Origin: 9FT-COMBO-48-23 sp964400675
GTDB taxonomy: Bacteria; Chloroflexota; Dehalococcoidia; GIF9; UBA5629
Direction of reading: 5' to 3'
Assembly (NCBI GenBank): GCA_964400675.1
Contig: CAYNVO010000009.1
Coordinates: 1-64,000, forward strand
DNA length: 64,000 bases
The position numbers and the translations under genes were made by a program. Numbering within the stretch: the stretch's first letter is position 1; every line of letters starts with the position of its first letter. Under the pieces are notes generated by a model. It searched no databases and was not told where the DNA came from. It saw nothing but the letters and a program-made list of their open reading frames with translations. Shown here piece by piece: positions 1 through 8,688 of the stretch.

Positions 1-262
1 CCGAAGAATCTCTCTTCGCTGCGCCGAGATCCTTCGCTGACGCTCAGGATGACAGAAAAAAATATGTCATTCTGAGGAAGTGAAGCGACCGAAGAATCTC
101 TCTTCGCTGCGCCGAGATCCTTCGCTGACGCTCAGGATGACAAAGGGGGCAAAGACAGGATGACAAGGGGGGGGGGCTCGGGATGACAGAAAAAAGGGGC
201 AGGACGACAGAAGGGGAAGGGCTCGGGATAACAGAAAAAAAGGGCAGGATGACAACAAAGGG
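1..262. repeat. Decayed cluster of dispersed palindromic repeats
   Basis: No gene is supported here. Two near-identical copies of a ~53-bp unit lie at about 2-54 and 90-142, separated by GTCATTCTGAGG at about 66. They are followed by degenerate short units carrying GGATGACAGAAAAA or similar text, separated by G-rich tracts, up to about 262. The same element type recurs in many other gaps of the window. The short reading frame through this region is an artefact of the repeat. Bases 263-350 hold nothing recognisable. Confidence 0.7.
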
Positions 263-350
263 GGGAAATGACAGGTCAAAAGTTAAATGTCTGGGATTAC
301 GTAGATTGCGAAAAATGACGGAGATAGCGCTGTAATCAAATAACCAAATC

Positions 351-379
351 TTGACAAAGTTTTTTTACCGACCTAAACT
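351..379 (+). promoter_or_regulatory. Sigma-70-type promoter for the 400-1389 surface protein
   Basis: TTGACA at 351-356, a 17-bp spacer and TAAACT at 374-379, about 20 nt before the ATG at 400. A weak Shine-Dalgarno (AGGG) lies before the start. Confidence 0.5.
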
Positions 380-399
380 ACATAATACGCAGGGCAAAC

Positions 400-1389
400 A
401 TGAACAAATTCCGATGGTATTGGATATTCGCAATAGCGTTGCTGGTAGTTTCCATGGGCTCAGCAATCAGTTGTGCAGCTGCGACTTCACCTGAGGAGGC
501 GGCTGCCCCGCCTGCCCCCAGCACCAGCGCCAGTGACATTGCTACCACCTCACCCGAGACGGCTACAGATACCACCGCCGTATCAGATACAACACCAACT
601 ACGCCGTCTGACGAAACCTTGATAGGGAGCGACCCCGTGTCCGGGCGAAGCCAGGAGATTGACCTGAGATGGGAGGATTTTTGCCTATCCAGCCAGTATC
701 AGGTACAAATAGCCAAAGACCCCGGCTTCACCATAATAGTCGTCGATACCGGCGCCTTCACCCCTGCCTCATCCGAATCACCTGCCGCTTACTACCCTGC
801 CGGCGGCAGAGTCGCATCGCCATCCGCCTTAACCCCATGGGCTAGATTAGAGAGCGGGCACACCTACTACTGGCGGGTAAGAGTCCGGCAGGCAGCCACA
901 GGGCAGGTCATGCGCAGCCCGTGGTCTGAAGTTAAAAGTTTCACCGTAGGGTCAGGGTTTCCGGCAAGCAGTCCGTCATACGGTTTACAGTCGCTGTACC
1001 CGAGTAACTGCCGGAACAACTGTCCGGTAAAACCGGCATCCTTCGCCTGGTCACCGTTCAAAGATACCACAAGGTACAGGTTCGTCCTGGCTGAGGATGC
1101 AGCCATGACACAGGTAGTCAAGGATACTGAGGTAGCCACCACCGCCTACGAGTACGACGGCAAACTGGAATACGGTGAGAGCTATTTCTGGCGGGTGATG
1201 ACACTGGAGCCGGTGCCGAGCGATTGGTCCGCTACCTTCAGCTTCCAGACAGAGGCGGCACCACCGCCGCCGCCAGCATTAGAGCCAGAATCAAACGGGA
1301 CTCCGCTCTGGGCATGGGTGATAATAGCCATCGGCATAGCTCTGCTAATTGTCATAATATCCCTCATCTTCAGTGTACGCCCGAGATAA
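400..1389 (+). CDS. Putative lipoprotein/surface protein with FN3-like domains and C-terminal membrane anchor
   Basis: 329 aa. The N-terminus has a basic start, a hydrophobic stretch and the lipobox-like AISC near residue 25, followed by a Pro/Ala/Thr-rich linker to about residue 80. Two fibronectin-III-like beta domains follow, each with a YYWRV or YFWRV strand (about residues 85-190 and 205-290). The C-terminus is a Pro-rich hinge and a ~22-residue hydrophobic helix ending in RPR, which looks like a stop-transfer anchor. The same FN3-plus-anchor tail occurs in the 5543-7336 protein. It is probably an envelope protein; no enzymatic motif is visible. Having both a possible lipid anchor and a C-terminal helix is unusual, so the lipobox call is tentative. 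Confidence 0.75.
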   Translation: MNKFRWYWIFAIALLVVSMGSAISCAAATSPEEAAAPPAPSTSASDIATTSPETATDTTAVSDTTPTTPSDETLIGSDPVSGRSQEIDLRWEDFCLSSQYQVQIAKDPGFTIIVVDTGAFTPASSESPAAYYPAGGRVASPSALTPWARLESGHTYYWRVRVRQAATGQVMRSPWSEVKSFTVGSGFPASSPSYGLQSLYPSNCRNNCPVKPASFAWSPFKDTTRYRFVLAEDAAMTQVVKDTEVATTAYEYDGKLEYGESYFWRVMTLEPVPSDWSATFSFQTEAAPPPPPALEPESNGTPLWAWVIIAIGIALLIVIISLIFSVRPR

Positions 1390-1404
1390 GAGCCTGACAA
1401 AAAC

Positions 1405-1434
1405 TTGACAACCTGCAAAAAAGTTCTCTATAAT
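1405..1434 (+). promoter_or_regulatory. Near-consensus promoter upstream of pyrG
   Basis: TTGACA at 1405-1410, an 18-bp spacer and TATAAT at 1429-1434, both hexamers perfect. The only downstream gene on this strand is pyrG at 1627, which implies a leader of about 185 nt. Confidence 0.65.
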
Positions 1435-1440
1435 TATAAG

Positions 1441-1626
1441 AAACCACTTACCTCTACATTCAAGCTTGTTATCCGTTTAGGTTTCTCCCGCAATGAAGCG
1501 CACAAAATATGTTTATAGTTATAACTAGAACCAGATTATGGTGACAGGTAAATTCGCTTCCCCGGAGAAACAACGCCTCTCAGGAGAATTTGCCTTCCGA
1601 AATCAGACTAAGCGTCGAATAGGCTA
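1441..1626 (+). promoter_or_regulatory. Long 5' leader of pyrG (possible regulatory leader)
   Basis: The stretch between the perfect promoter and the pyrG ATG holds no supported gene apart from a possible 11-codon leader frame starting near 1492 with no ribosome site. pyrG itself has no clear Shine-Dalgarno; an AGGAGAA lies about 45 nt before its start. A leader this long is atypical in this compact region and may carry a control element. No known riboswitch fold was recognised by eye. Confidence 0.3.
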
Positions 1627-3258
1627 ATGAGCAAGTATATCTTCGTAACCGGTGGCGTAGTAAGCTCAGTAGGCAAAGGTATCAGTGTCGCCTCCATAGG
1701 CAGAATCTTGAAAAGCCGCGCTATCTCAGTTTCTGTGCAGAAGCTTGACCCGTATCTCAATGTCGACCCGGGGACTATGTCCCCGTACCAGCACGGCGAA
1801 GTTTTCGTCACCCAGGACGGCGCTGAGACCGACCTTGACCTGGGGCACTACGAGAGGTTCATCGACATCGATTTAACTTCGGCTTCCAGTACCAGCTCAG
1901 GTCAGATTTACTCGGCGGTTATCGCCGGGGAAAGACATGGGGAATACCTCGGAGGTACCATACAGGTGATACCACATGTTACCAACGAGATAAAGCGGAG
2001 GATTAGAGAGGTATCCCAATCCTCAGGCGCTGAGGTAGTTATCGTTGAAGTTGGTGGTACCGTAGGCGACATCGAAGGCTTGCCCTACCTGGAAGCCATA
2101 CGCCAGATGCGAAATGAAGAAGGTAGAGACAACGTCCTCTATGTCCATGTTACTTTTCTGCCTCACATCGCCACCACCAACGAGCTTAAGACCAAGCCGA
2201 CACAGCACAGCGTTAACGAGCTAAGGCGCATCGGCATACAGCCGGACATCATTCTGTGCCGCTCCGACTATGAAATTCCCGAGGGTTTGAAAGAAAAGAT
2301 ATCACTATTTTGCGATGTGGCTAAAGAAGCGGTTATACCGCTGGTCACCGCTGAAACCATATACGAGGTGCCGCTTATACTTGAGGAGGCGGGGCTGAGC
2401 AATTTGATTATCAGCCGCCTAAGACTTGAAGCTAAAGATGTCGACCTGAACGAGTGGCGAGATATGGTAACCAAACTAAAAGCTCCCAAAGAGCCTGTGA
2501 ACATAGCTCTTGTGGGCAAGTATGTAGAGCTTCAGGACGCTTACTATTCCGTGCGGGAAGCCCTATGTCATGCCGGAATGCACCATGACCGGCAGATAAA
2601 CATACTGTGGGTTCAATCCGAGGACCTGGAGTCCAGCGGCAATATAAATCTATTGAAGTCAGCACAGGGCATTATAGTACCGGGCGGCTTCGGCTACCGC
2701 GGTATAGAAGGCATGATAACTGCGGCCGGTTATGCTCGCCAGAATAATATCCCCTATCTAGGCATATGTCTGGGCATGCAGGTAATGGTTATTGAATTCG
2801 GGCGCTATGCTTTCAACAGCAAGGAGGTCAACTCTACCGAATTTGACCCAAACACACCGTATCCGGTAATAGACCTGATGCCGGAACAACATGATGTCAC
2901 CGACATGGGCGGCACTATGAGGCTGGGGACATATCCCTGTCAACTGGTTCCCATGACAAAAGCAGCCATAGCTTACGGAGAAACCATAGTACATGAGCGC
3001 CACCGTCACCGATTTGAGGTAAACAACCGCTTCCGCGAGCCGCTGGAGCAGAAAGGGCTTATAGCCAGCGGGTTATCTCCAGATAATCGACTGGTTGAGA
3101 TAGCCGAAGTCAAAGACCATCCCTGGATGGTGGCTTGCCAGTTTCACCCTGAATTCAAGTCAAGACCCGATCACCCACATCCCCTGTTTGCCGGCTTCGT
3201 CGGGGCTGCCAAAGGAACTCTGGTCGAAGGCACTCAGGTGACTCTGCCGCTAGCATGA
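1627..3258 (+). CDS. pyrG: CTP synthase
   Basis: 543 aa, the usual family length. It converts UTP to CTP using ATP and glutamine. The N-terminal amidoligase domain starts with YIFVTGGVVSSVGKG (P-loop about residues 13-20), and the EVGGTVGDIE signature is at 141-150. The C-terminal class I glutaminase domain has the oxyanion PGGFGYRG at about 352-359, nucleophile Cys381 in GICLGMQ and the late CQFHPEF motif with catalytic His and Glu. The ATG is fixed by the conserved N-terminus although no Shine-Dalgarno is present. The aldolase gene follows after 36 nt, then rho, so pyrG may head a short housekeeping cluster. Confidence 0.97.
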   Translation: MSKYIFVTGGVVSSVGKGISVASIGRILKSRAISVSVQKLDPYLNVDPGTMSPYQHGEVFVTQDGAETDLDLGHYERFIDIDLTSASSTSSGQIYSAVIAGERHGEYLGGTIQVIPHVTNEIKRRIREVSQSSGAEVVIVEVGGTVGDIEGLPYLEAIRQMRNEEGRDNVLYVHVTFLPHIATTNELKTKPTQHSVNELRRIGIQPDIILCRSDYEIPEGLKEKISLFCDVAKEAVIPLVTAETIYEVPLILEEAGLSNLIISRLRLEAKDVDLNEWRDMVTKLKAPKEPVNIALVGKYVELQDAYYSVREALCHAGMHHDRQINILWVQSEDLESSGNINLLKSAQGIIVPGGFGYRGIEGMITAAGYARQNNIPYLGICLGMQVMVIEFGRYAFNSKEVNSTEFDPNTPYPVIDLMPEQHDVTDMGGTMRLGTYPCQLVPMTKAAIAYGETIVHERHRHRFEVNNRFREPLEQKGLIASGLSPDNRLVEIAEVKDHPWMVACQFHPEFKSRPDHPHPLFAGFVGAAKGTLVEGTQVTLPLA

Positions 3259-3294
3259 GACTTTTATGTCTAATTTCACCTTCAGGAGGAACAC

Positions 3295-3975
3295 ATGCAA
3301 CTTTTTCTAGACACAGCTAATATCGAGCACATCCGACATGGCGTCAGGATGGGAGTCATTACCGGTGTGACCACCAATCCCAGCCTGATATCCAAAGAGG
3401 GCAAGGTAGACTACAAACGCCATGTCCAGGAAATCTGCCCTATAGTGCCGGGCCCGGTATCAACCGAGGTGGTAAGCCAGGATGTATCGGGCATGGTCAC
3501 CGAAGCCAGGGAAATCGCCTCCTGGGCAAAAAATGTGGTGGTAAAAATACCGGCAAGCCTGGAAGGTGTTGAAGCTACTCATCAACTAGCCAGGGAGGGC
3601 ATTAAGGTTAATTTTACCCTTTGCTTCTCTGTAAACCAGGCTATACTGGCTGCCGAAGCCGGAGCCACATTTGTCAGCCCCTTCGTCGGCAGGCTCGATG
3701 ACATCGGCGAAAATGGCATGAGACTTGTAAAGGAAATCGTGGCAGTTTACAATAACTATCCTGATTCAATTAAGACACAGGTAATCGCTGCCAGTATCAG
3801 GCATCCGCAGCATTGCATCGAGGCGGCTCAAGCTGGCGCCCAAATAGCTACCATTCCGTATCAAGTGCTGATGCAGATGATTCAACACCCGTTGACCGAT
3901 ATCGGCATAAGGCGATTTTTGGAAGACTGGAACAAGGTAATGGGACCTGCTGTATTGAAATCAGAAGTTTCGTAA
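3295..3975 (+). CDS. fsa: Fructose-6-phosphate aldolase/transaldolase-like protein (TalC family)
   Basis: 226 aa, typical of the short transaldolase/FSA subfamily. MQLFLDTANI, the TGVTTNPSLI strand and VVVKIP with Schiff-base Lys84 are all present. Family members carry out either transaldolase or fructose-6-phosphate aldolase chemistry in the pentose and triose phosphate network; sequence alone does not separate these here. A strong AGGAGG lies 6 nt before the ATG. The 3' end is followed directly by a palindromic repeat. Confidence 0.93.
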   Translation: MQLFLDTANIEHIRHGVRMGVITGVTTNPSLISKEGKVDYKRHVQEICPIVPGPVSTEVVSQDVSGMVTEAREIASWAKNVVVKIPASLEGVEATHQLAREGIKVNFTLCFSVNQAILAAEAGATFVSPFVGRLDDIGENGMRLVKEIVAVYNNYPDSIKTQVIAASIRHPQHCIEAAQAGAQIATIPYQVLMQMIQHPLTDIGIRRFLEDWNKVMGPAVLKSEVS

Positions 3976-3984
3976 AGCTGTCTT

Positions 3985-4069
3985 GTCGCCCTGAGCGACA
4001 GCGAAGGGTCTCTAGATTCTTCGGTCGCTTCGCTCTCTCAGAATGACGATGGAGAGTTCAGGATGACAG
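3985..4069. repeat. Dispersed palindromic repeat element
   Basis: Begins with GTCGCCCTGAG and carries CTCAGAATGAC at 4037-4047, followed by a shorter GGATGACAG unit. It lies between the aldolase gene and rho and may affect 3'-end stability or termination. Confidence 0.65.
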
Positions 4070-4113
4070 AGAAAATTACTCTTGCAATAGTAAATATATG
4101 AGAGGTTACTAAC

Positions 4114-5376
4114 ATGAACATCGCTGAACTTGAAACAAAAACTCGAGATGAACTGGTGGATATGGCCAAGCAACAGGGGGTCGAAGGCTACAGTGGGCTT
4201 AAGAAACAAGAGCTCATCATGCGGCTTGTTCAAGCCCAGACCGAACAACAGGGCTACCTGTTTGTCGGCGGTATACTGGATATTGTGAGCGAGGGTTATG
4301 GCTTCCTGCGCCAGGAGAGCCTGCTACCCGGACCCAATGATATCTACATCTCCAACTCCCAGATTCGCCGCTTTAGCTTAAGACCTGGTGACACCGTCTC
4401 CGGACAGGGCAGACCACCTAAGGAGGGTGAGAAATATTGCAGTCTGATACGTGTGGAAGCGATTAATGGGATAGACCCGGAGCAATCTAGGGGCAGAGTT
4501 CATTTCAGCTCTCTGACACCTACTTTCCCCGATAAGATGTTCAACTTAGAGACCAATCCACATTTCTTATCGACGCGGCTTATAAACTTGATAGCCCCAA
4601 TTGGCCGAGGTCAACGCGGGCTTATTGTATCACCACCTAAAGCCGGCAAAACTGTGCTTCTCAAGCACATAGCCAATGCCATCACAACCAACTACACCGA
4701 GCCTCATCTGATGGTCTGTCTCATCGGCGAGAGACCAGAAGAGGTTACTGACATGAAGCGTTCGGTAAAGGCCGAGGTTGTTGCCGCCACCTTCGATGAG
4801 ATGGCGGAAAACCACACACGGGTAGCCGAATTAGCCCTGGAGCGAGCCAAAAGGCTGGTGGAAATAGGCAAGGACGTAGTTATCCTGCTAGATGGCATTA
4901 CCCGGCTGACTCGCGCTTATAACCTGGCGATGCCGCCCAGCGGGCGCACCCTGTCCGGAGGCATCGATTCGGTGGCTCTCTATCCGCCAAAGCGTTTCTT
5001 CGGTGCAGCCCGTAACACGGAAGAGGGAGGCAGCCTGACCATCATCGCCACTTGCCTGGTCGACACCGGCAGTCGTATGGACGAGCTGATTTACGAAGAA
5101 TTTAAGGGCACTGGCAATATGGAACTGCATCTCGACCGCCGCATGGCTGAAAAAAGGATTTTCCCGGCTATGAATATACTGCACAGCGGCACCCGCCGTG
5201 AGGAACTTCTGCTCGATGAGACCACATTGAAACAGGTCTGGTTACTCCGACGTATAGTCACTATGCTGGCTGAAGATTCACCAAACAACACCGAAGCCAC
5301 CGAGAGACTTCTCGACCGCATGGCTAAAACGAAAACAAACGCCGAGTTCCTGACAACGCTTTCTAAAGACGTATAA
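4114..5376 (+). CDS. rho: Transcription termination factor Rho
   Basis: 420 aa. It has the N-terminal Rho_N helical domain (about 1-45), an S1/cold-shock-like RNA-binding domain (about 50-118), then the RecA-type ATPase with Walker A SPPKAGKTV at about 173-181, GERPEEVTDM, and Walker B VVILLDGITRL. C-terminal R-loop and Q-loop segments (SGGIDSVALYPPKRFFGAAR region) are conserved, and the length is normal. A GAGAGGT lies about 9 nt before the ATG. As a hexameric RNA-DNA helicase it ends transcription of untranslated RNA, which fits a region with few strong intrinsic terminators. Confidence 0.97.
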   Translation: MNIAELETKTRDELVDMAKQQGVEGYSGLKKQELIMRLVQAQTEQQGYLFVGGILDIVSEGYGFLRQESLLPGPNDIYISNSQIRRFSLRPGDTVSGQGRPPKEGEKYCSLIRVEAINGIDPEQSRGRVHFSSLTPTFPDKMFNLETNPHFLSTRLINLIAPIGRGQRGLIVSPPKAGKTVLLKHIANAITTNYTEPHLMVCLIGERPEEVTDMKRSVKAEVVAATFDEMAENHTRVAELALERAKRLVEIGKDVVILLDGITRLTRAYNLAMPPSGRTLSGGIDSVALYPPKRFFGAARNTEEGGSLTIIATCLVDTGSRMDELIYEEFKGTGNMELHLDRRMAEKRIFPAMNILHSGTRREELLLDETTLKQVWLLRRIVTMLAEDSPNNTEATERLLDRMAKTKTNAEFLTTLSKDV

Positions 5377-5487
5377 CGGAGTATTCATTTGTCATTATGA
5401 AGAGAAGGAAACTCTGGCTTACAGTGGCAGAGCGAATCTGCTCAACAGCGTCAGGCAACCAAGTATGTATGAAAGAACTCGGCTCTA

Positions 5488-5515
5488 TTGACTTTCATCC
5501 ATTTCATGCTATGAT
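5488..5515 (+). promoter_or_regulatory. Promoter for the IPT-repeat surface protein
   Basis: TTGACT at 5488-5493, a 16-bp spacer and TATGAT at 5510-5515, with GGAGG at 5533-5537 before the ATG at 5543. Bases 5377-5487 between rho and this promoter show nothing recognisable. Confidence 0.45.
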
Positions 5516-5542
5516 AACAGGCAAAACTGCCCGGAGGAAGTG

Positions 5543-7336
5543 ATGAAAGCAGGAACTACGGCTACAGCATTCGTTCTTCTGGCGCTCGCTGTGTGCCTGA
5601 TACCGGTGCCAGCCTATGCCGGCTCCCTAAGCTTGAACCTGTCGAAAGGAATTGTGGGCACAAATGTGACAATTCCCTTTGCGACTGGATACGGTAGCGG
5701 CAGTTATCAGCTTTACTGGGGTGAAACTGACCAGCTTATAGGTCAAGGTGAAATCGAGAAGGGGGTCGTCAGCACAATAGCTTTCATTGTTCCAGAAGCC
5801 GCCAGAGGCAAGCACAACGTCACACTGAAGATAGCCGGTGATTTCTTCACTACTGAATTCACCGTCATTCCATCTATCAGCCTCAGCATTGACGAGGATA
5901 CCGTAGACTCAAACCTGACCGTCACCGGAAGAGGCTTCAACGCCAACGAGTCAAATATACAGATAGTCTATGACGGCAGCCCGGTGGAAACCGGAATTGT
6001 AGCCAGCAACAAAGGAAGCTGGCAAAGCACATTCGAGGTGCCCAAGAGCAGCGGGGGACAACATGTTATCGATGCTATGGGAACCACACCAGCCTCCGAA
6101 GTTGAAGACAAGGTCTTCACAGTAATTCCAAAAATAGACGCTACACCATCGTTCGGATGGGTAGGCACGGTGGTGCGTGTATATGGCAGCGGTTTTGCCA
6201 GCGGGGAAACCAACATCAAGATAATTTACGATAGTGGAACAGTAAAGACCGGTATAGCCGCTGATGGCAGTGGCTCATGGCAATCGAGTTTCTCCATCCC
6301 GGCATCAGCCAAAGGTAGTCACGATATAAGAGCTTACGGAGCGATTACCAGAGAAAGTGATTTGGCCGCAACTAGCTTTTCCGTGTCTCCGGGGATAAAG
6401 ATCGATCCGGTATCCGGCTATCTCGGCGGCAGCATTCATGTCGGCGATAGTCTCTGGGTCAGCGGCGTTGGGTTCGAAGCCAGCGAAACGGGTATTAGAG
6501 TCACCTTTGATGGGGAATCGAGCATCAGCGGCATAGTCGCCGATGCCAAGGGCTCGTGGTCAGATAGACTGGAGATACCTCCGTGTAGCAGGGGAGAGCA
6601 CACCATCAAGGCTTCCGGAGACATAACCAGAGCCAGCGATATCGTAGGCTCTATCTTAATTGTCTCGCCGAATATAGAGCTGAATCCGACTTCAGGAGCT
6701 GTAGGCTCTGAGATAACCGTTCATGGCAATGGCTTTGCAGCAAACCAGATTATAACTATTAGCTACGATGGAGTTAACGCGTCCACCAACACAGCTACAG
6801 ATGCCAAGGGCAACTTTACAACCAGCTTCAAAGTCCCAAAAAGTAAGGCTGGCGACCATACTGTAACCATCACTGACGCTACAGCCTCTGTATTCTCCGC
6901 GAGTTTGAACGTGGAATCAACGCCACCGCCAATACCAAATCTCGTATCTCCAGAAGCCGGCAGTGAGTTCGGCTTCTCCATCGATAAAACCACTATCGCC
7001 TTTAATTGGGCAGACGTCGAAGACCCAAGCGGAGTCTATTACATACTCGAAATAAGTCCCAGCGCCAATTTCGCCGGTACGATAATTCGAAAAGAGGGGC
7101 TAACTATGCCTGAGTACACACTGACCGATAGCGAGGGGCTGACAAAGGGGAACTACTATTGGAGAGTCAGAGCTGTAGATGGCGCTGACAATCAGAGCGA
7201 ATGGACAAACGGGCAACTCTTCAAGGTCAGTGGTTTGAACTGGTGGCTGATACTAATCATAGCCTCAGCTGCCATCGTTGTAATAATCATAATCTGGCGT
7301 TTAGTATCCGTAAGCCGTAAGAGCGAATGGAAATAA
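5543..7336 (+). CDS. Large surface protein with IPT/TIG-like repeats, FN3-like domain and C-terminal anchor
   Basis: 597 aa from the ATG at 5543, chosen over the GTG three bases upstream because it lies 5 nt after GGAGG. A cleavable signal peptide ends near AYAG. About five ~90-residue beta repeats follow, with recurring text of the kind VTGRGF, IKIIYDSG and GSWQSSF; this is the IPT/TIG-like immunoglobulin fold common in bacterial surface proteins. An FN3-like domain with NYYWRVRAVD precedes a hydrophobic helix (about 570-590) and a basic tail, so the protein is probably anchored in the membrane with its repeats outside. The substrate or ligand is unknown. Its tail resembles that of the 400-1389 protein. 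Confidence 0.8.
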   Translation: MKAGTTATAFVLLALAVCLIPVPAYAGSLSLNLSKGIVGTNVTIPFATGYGSGSYQLYWGETDQLIGQGEIEKGVVSTIAFIVPEAARGKHNVTLKIAGDFFTTEFTVIPSISLSIDEDTVDSNLTVTGRGFNANESNIQIVYDGSPVETGIVASNKGSWQSTFEVPKSSGGQHVIDAMGTTPASEVEDKVFTVIPKIDATPSFGWVGTVVRVYGSGFASGETNIKIIYDSGTVKTGIAADGSGSWQSSFSIPASAKGSHDIRAYGAITRESDLAATSFSVSPGIKIDPVSGYLGGSIHVGDSLWVSGVGFEASETGIRVTFDGESSISGIVADAKGSWSDRLEIPPCSRGEHTIKASGDITRASDIVGSILIVSPNIELNPTSGAVGSEITVHGNGFAANQIITISYDGVNASTNTATDAKGNFTTSFKVPKSKAGDHTVTITDATASVFSASLNVESTPPPIPNLVSPEAGSEFGFSIDKTTIAFNWADVEDPSGVYYILEISPSANFAGTIIRKEGLTMPEYTLTDSEGLTKGNYYWRVRAVDGADNQSEWTNGQLFKVSGLNWWLILIIASAAIVVIIIIWRLVSVSRKSEWK

Positions 7337-7347
7337 AGGCGTGAAAC

Positions 7348-7376
7348 TTGACAATAGGGGACTTATAGCTTAATAT
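7348..7376 (+). promoter_or_regulatory. Strong promoter of the tubulin-like gene
   Basis: TTGACA at 7348-7353, a 17-bp spacer and TAATAT at 7371-7376. AAGGAGGT precedes the ATG at 7420, so this gene has a conventional leader of about 35 nt. Confidence 0.6.
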
Positions 7377-7383
7377 GGAAAAA

Positions 7384-7401
7384 GTTAACCAATACGTTAA
7401 C
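7384..7401. promoter_or_regulatory. Candidate operator: paired GTTAAC palindromes
   Basis: GTTAAC at 7384-7389 and 7396-7401 separated by 6 bp. Each hexamer is itself a palindrome. The pair sits at the expected transcription start, between the -10 box and the Shine-Dalgarno, a place where a dimeric repressor could act. No regulator is identified. Confidence 0.3.
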
Positions 7402-7419
7402 GGAAAGTAAGGAGGTATC

Positions 7420-8601
7420 ATGAGACTATTGGTTATCGGACTAGGGCAATGTGGCTCCCGAGTCGCTGACCAGTTTGTTCGTTTAGATAAACGGGCACGA
7501 GCGCAGTGGGGCATCAATATAGTCACAGGGACCTTTGCCGTAAACACAGACCAGACTGACCTCACTGGCTTAACTCACATCGGTTCTGATTTCATGCACC
7601 GCATCCTCATCGGTGGGCGCAAGACCTGGGGACACGGTGTGGGCAAGGTAAACGAGATGGGCGCCGAATTAGCCAGGGAAGATGGTGATAAGGTGGTGGA
7701 TGCAGTGAGAACGGCATCCAATTTCTACCAGACCCACGCCTTCATGCTCATCGCCGGGGCAGCTGGCGGCACAGGCTCCGGTGCCATATCCGTTATCGCT
7801 CAAATGCTTAAAGAGCGATATGTAGGCAAGCCGGTCTACGCACTGGTTGTTCTTCCCTTCGAGCATGAAGAGATGGCTGAGCTGAGAAGCGTTTATAATA
7901 CTGCAACCTGTCTAAAGTCAATACAATCAGTGGCTGATGGCGTATTTCTGGCGGACAACCAACGCTATGTCAGAAAGGACGCCAGCCTGGCAATGAACCT
8001 GGATAGAATAAACTCAACGATTGCCGAGCCTTTTTACGATATGATGTGCGCCGGCGAGATAACCAAATATAAATACGTCGGTGCTAAAGTGCTGGATGCA
8101 GGCGATATCATGCAATCAATAGACGGCTGGACAGCCATAGGCGTCGGCACTTCCCAAATACCACGCGCATTCCGCTTCCCCTGGGAACTTAACAAAACCA
8201 GCTTCAAGGAGAAGGGCGAGGAATCTTTGAGAGCTATGCAGGCAATGGACGCTGCCTTCAGCGAGCTTTCTGTCGGATGCAGCCCTGAAGATGCCGGCAG
8301 AGCCTTATATCTTATGTCAGCACCAGCCAAGGACATGTCTATGGATATAGCTAAAGGTCTGGGCGACTACCTGAGAGAGCTGGCAGAAAACGCCGTCATC
8401 AGAGCCGGCGACTTCCCCAGAGGTGGGACAAGCGTCGATGTCACCGTAATACTTTCTCAGCTAGCCTTCGTTCAGAAAATAAGAGACTACTATGACAGGG
8501 CTACGGCATTTGCCCAGACCCAGAAGGAAAGGATAAAGGAAACCTCAGGCAGACTCCGTGACATGGAGGAAGCTGCTAAGGGATTGCCTAGCCTGATTTA
8601 A
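7420..8601 (+). CDS. Tubulin/FtsZ-like GTPase (paralogue 1)
   Basis: 393 aa. It starts with a Rossmann-type VIGLGQCGSRVAD strand-loop and has the tubulin signature GGTGSG at residues 116-121 within GAAGGTGSGA, as in FtsZ and tubulins. The middle region (FAVNTDQTDL; KYVGAKVLDAGDIMQSIDGWTAIGVG) is specific to this family, and the classical FtsZ T7-loop NxDFxDV is not obvious. The C-terminus is a charged, coiled-coil-prone helix (about 355-393) and lacks a recognisable FtsZ C-terminal peptide. It is probably a nucleotide-binding polymer-forming protein; a role in division or envelope organisation is inference. A strong AAGGAGGT sets the start. A second, more divergent copy lies at 13897-15018. 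Confidence 0.85.
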   Translation: MRLLVIGLGQCGSRVADQFVRLDKRARAQWGINIVTGTFAVNTDQTDLTGLTHIGSDFMHRILIGGRKTWGHGVGKVNEMGAELAREDGDKVVDAVRTASNFYQTHAFMLIAGAAGGTGSGAISVIAQMLKERYVGKPVYALVVLPFEHEEMAELRSVYNTATCLKSIQSVADGVFLADNQRYVRKDASLAMNLDRINSTIAEPFYDMMCAGEITKYKYVGAKVLDAGDIMQSIDGWTAIGVGTSQIPRAFRFPWELNKTSFKEKGEESLRAMQAMDAAFSELSVGCSPEDAGRALYLMSAPAKDMSMDIAKGLGDYLRELAENAVIRAGDFPRGGTSVDVTVILSQLAFVQKIRDYYDRATAFAQTQKERIKETSGRLRDMEEAAKGLPSLI

Positions 8602-8635
8602 GCACTTCGAGGCGTAATTTTCGCGAGACAATATG

Positions 8636-8661
8636 GAGGCGAGGCTTATAAGCCTCGCCTC
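8636..8661. terminator. Bidirectional hairpin terminator between convergent genes
   Basis: A perfect 10-bp stem GAGGCGAGGC/GCCTCGCCTC with a TTATAA loop, followed by a T-rich stretch on the + strand. It separates the tubulin-like gene from the convergent terminase cassette. Confidence 0.75.
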
Positions 8662-8688
8662 TTGTTATTCTTCCCTACATACCAGCCA

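Noticed and set aside
1..262. Repeat cluster considered as a CRISPR array
   Set aside because: Units are irregularly spaced, degenerate and match dispersed intergenic elements elsewhere; no cas genes.
67..279. Low-complexity 70-aa frame on the minus strand
   Set aside because: It lies wholly inside the repeat cluster and encodes repeated SSCPFFLL text; no ribosome site.
1492..1527. 11-codon leader peptide before pyrG
   Set aside because: No Shine-Dalgarno and no attenuator-type codon run; mentioned only as part of the leader.
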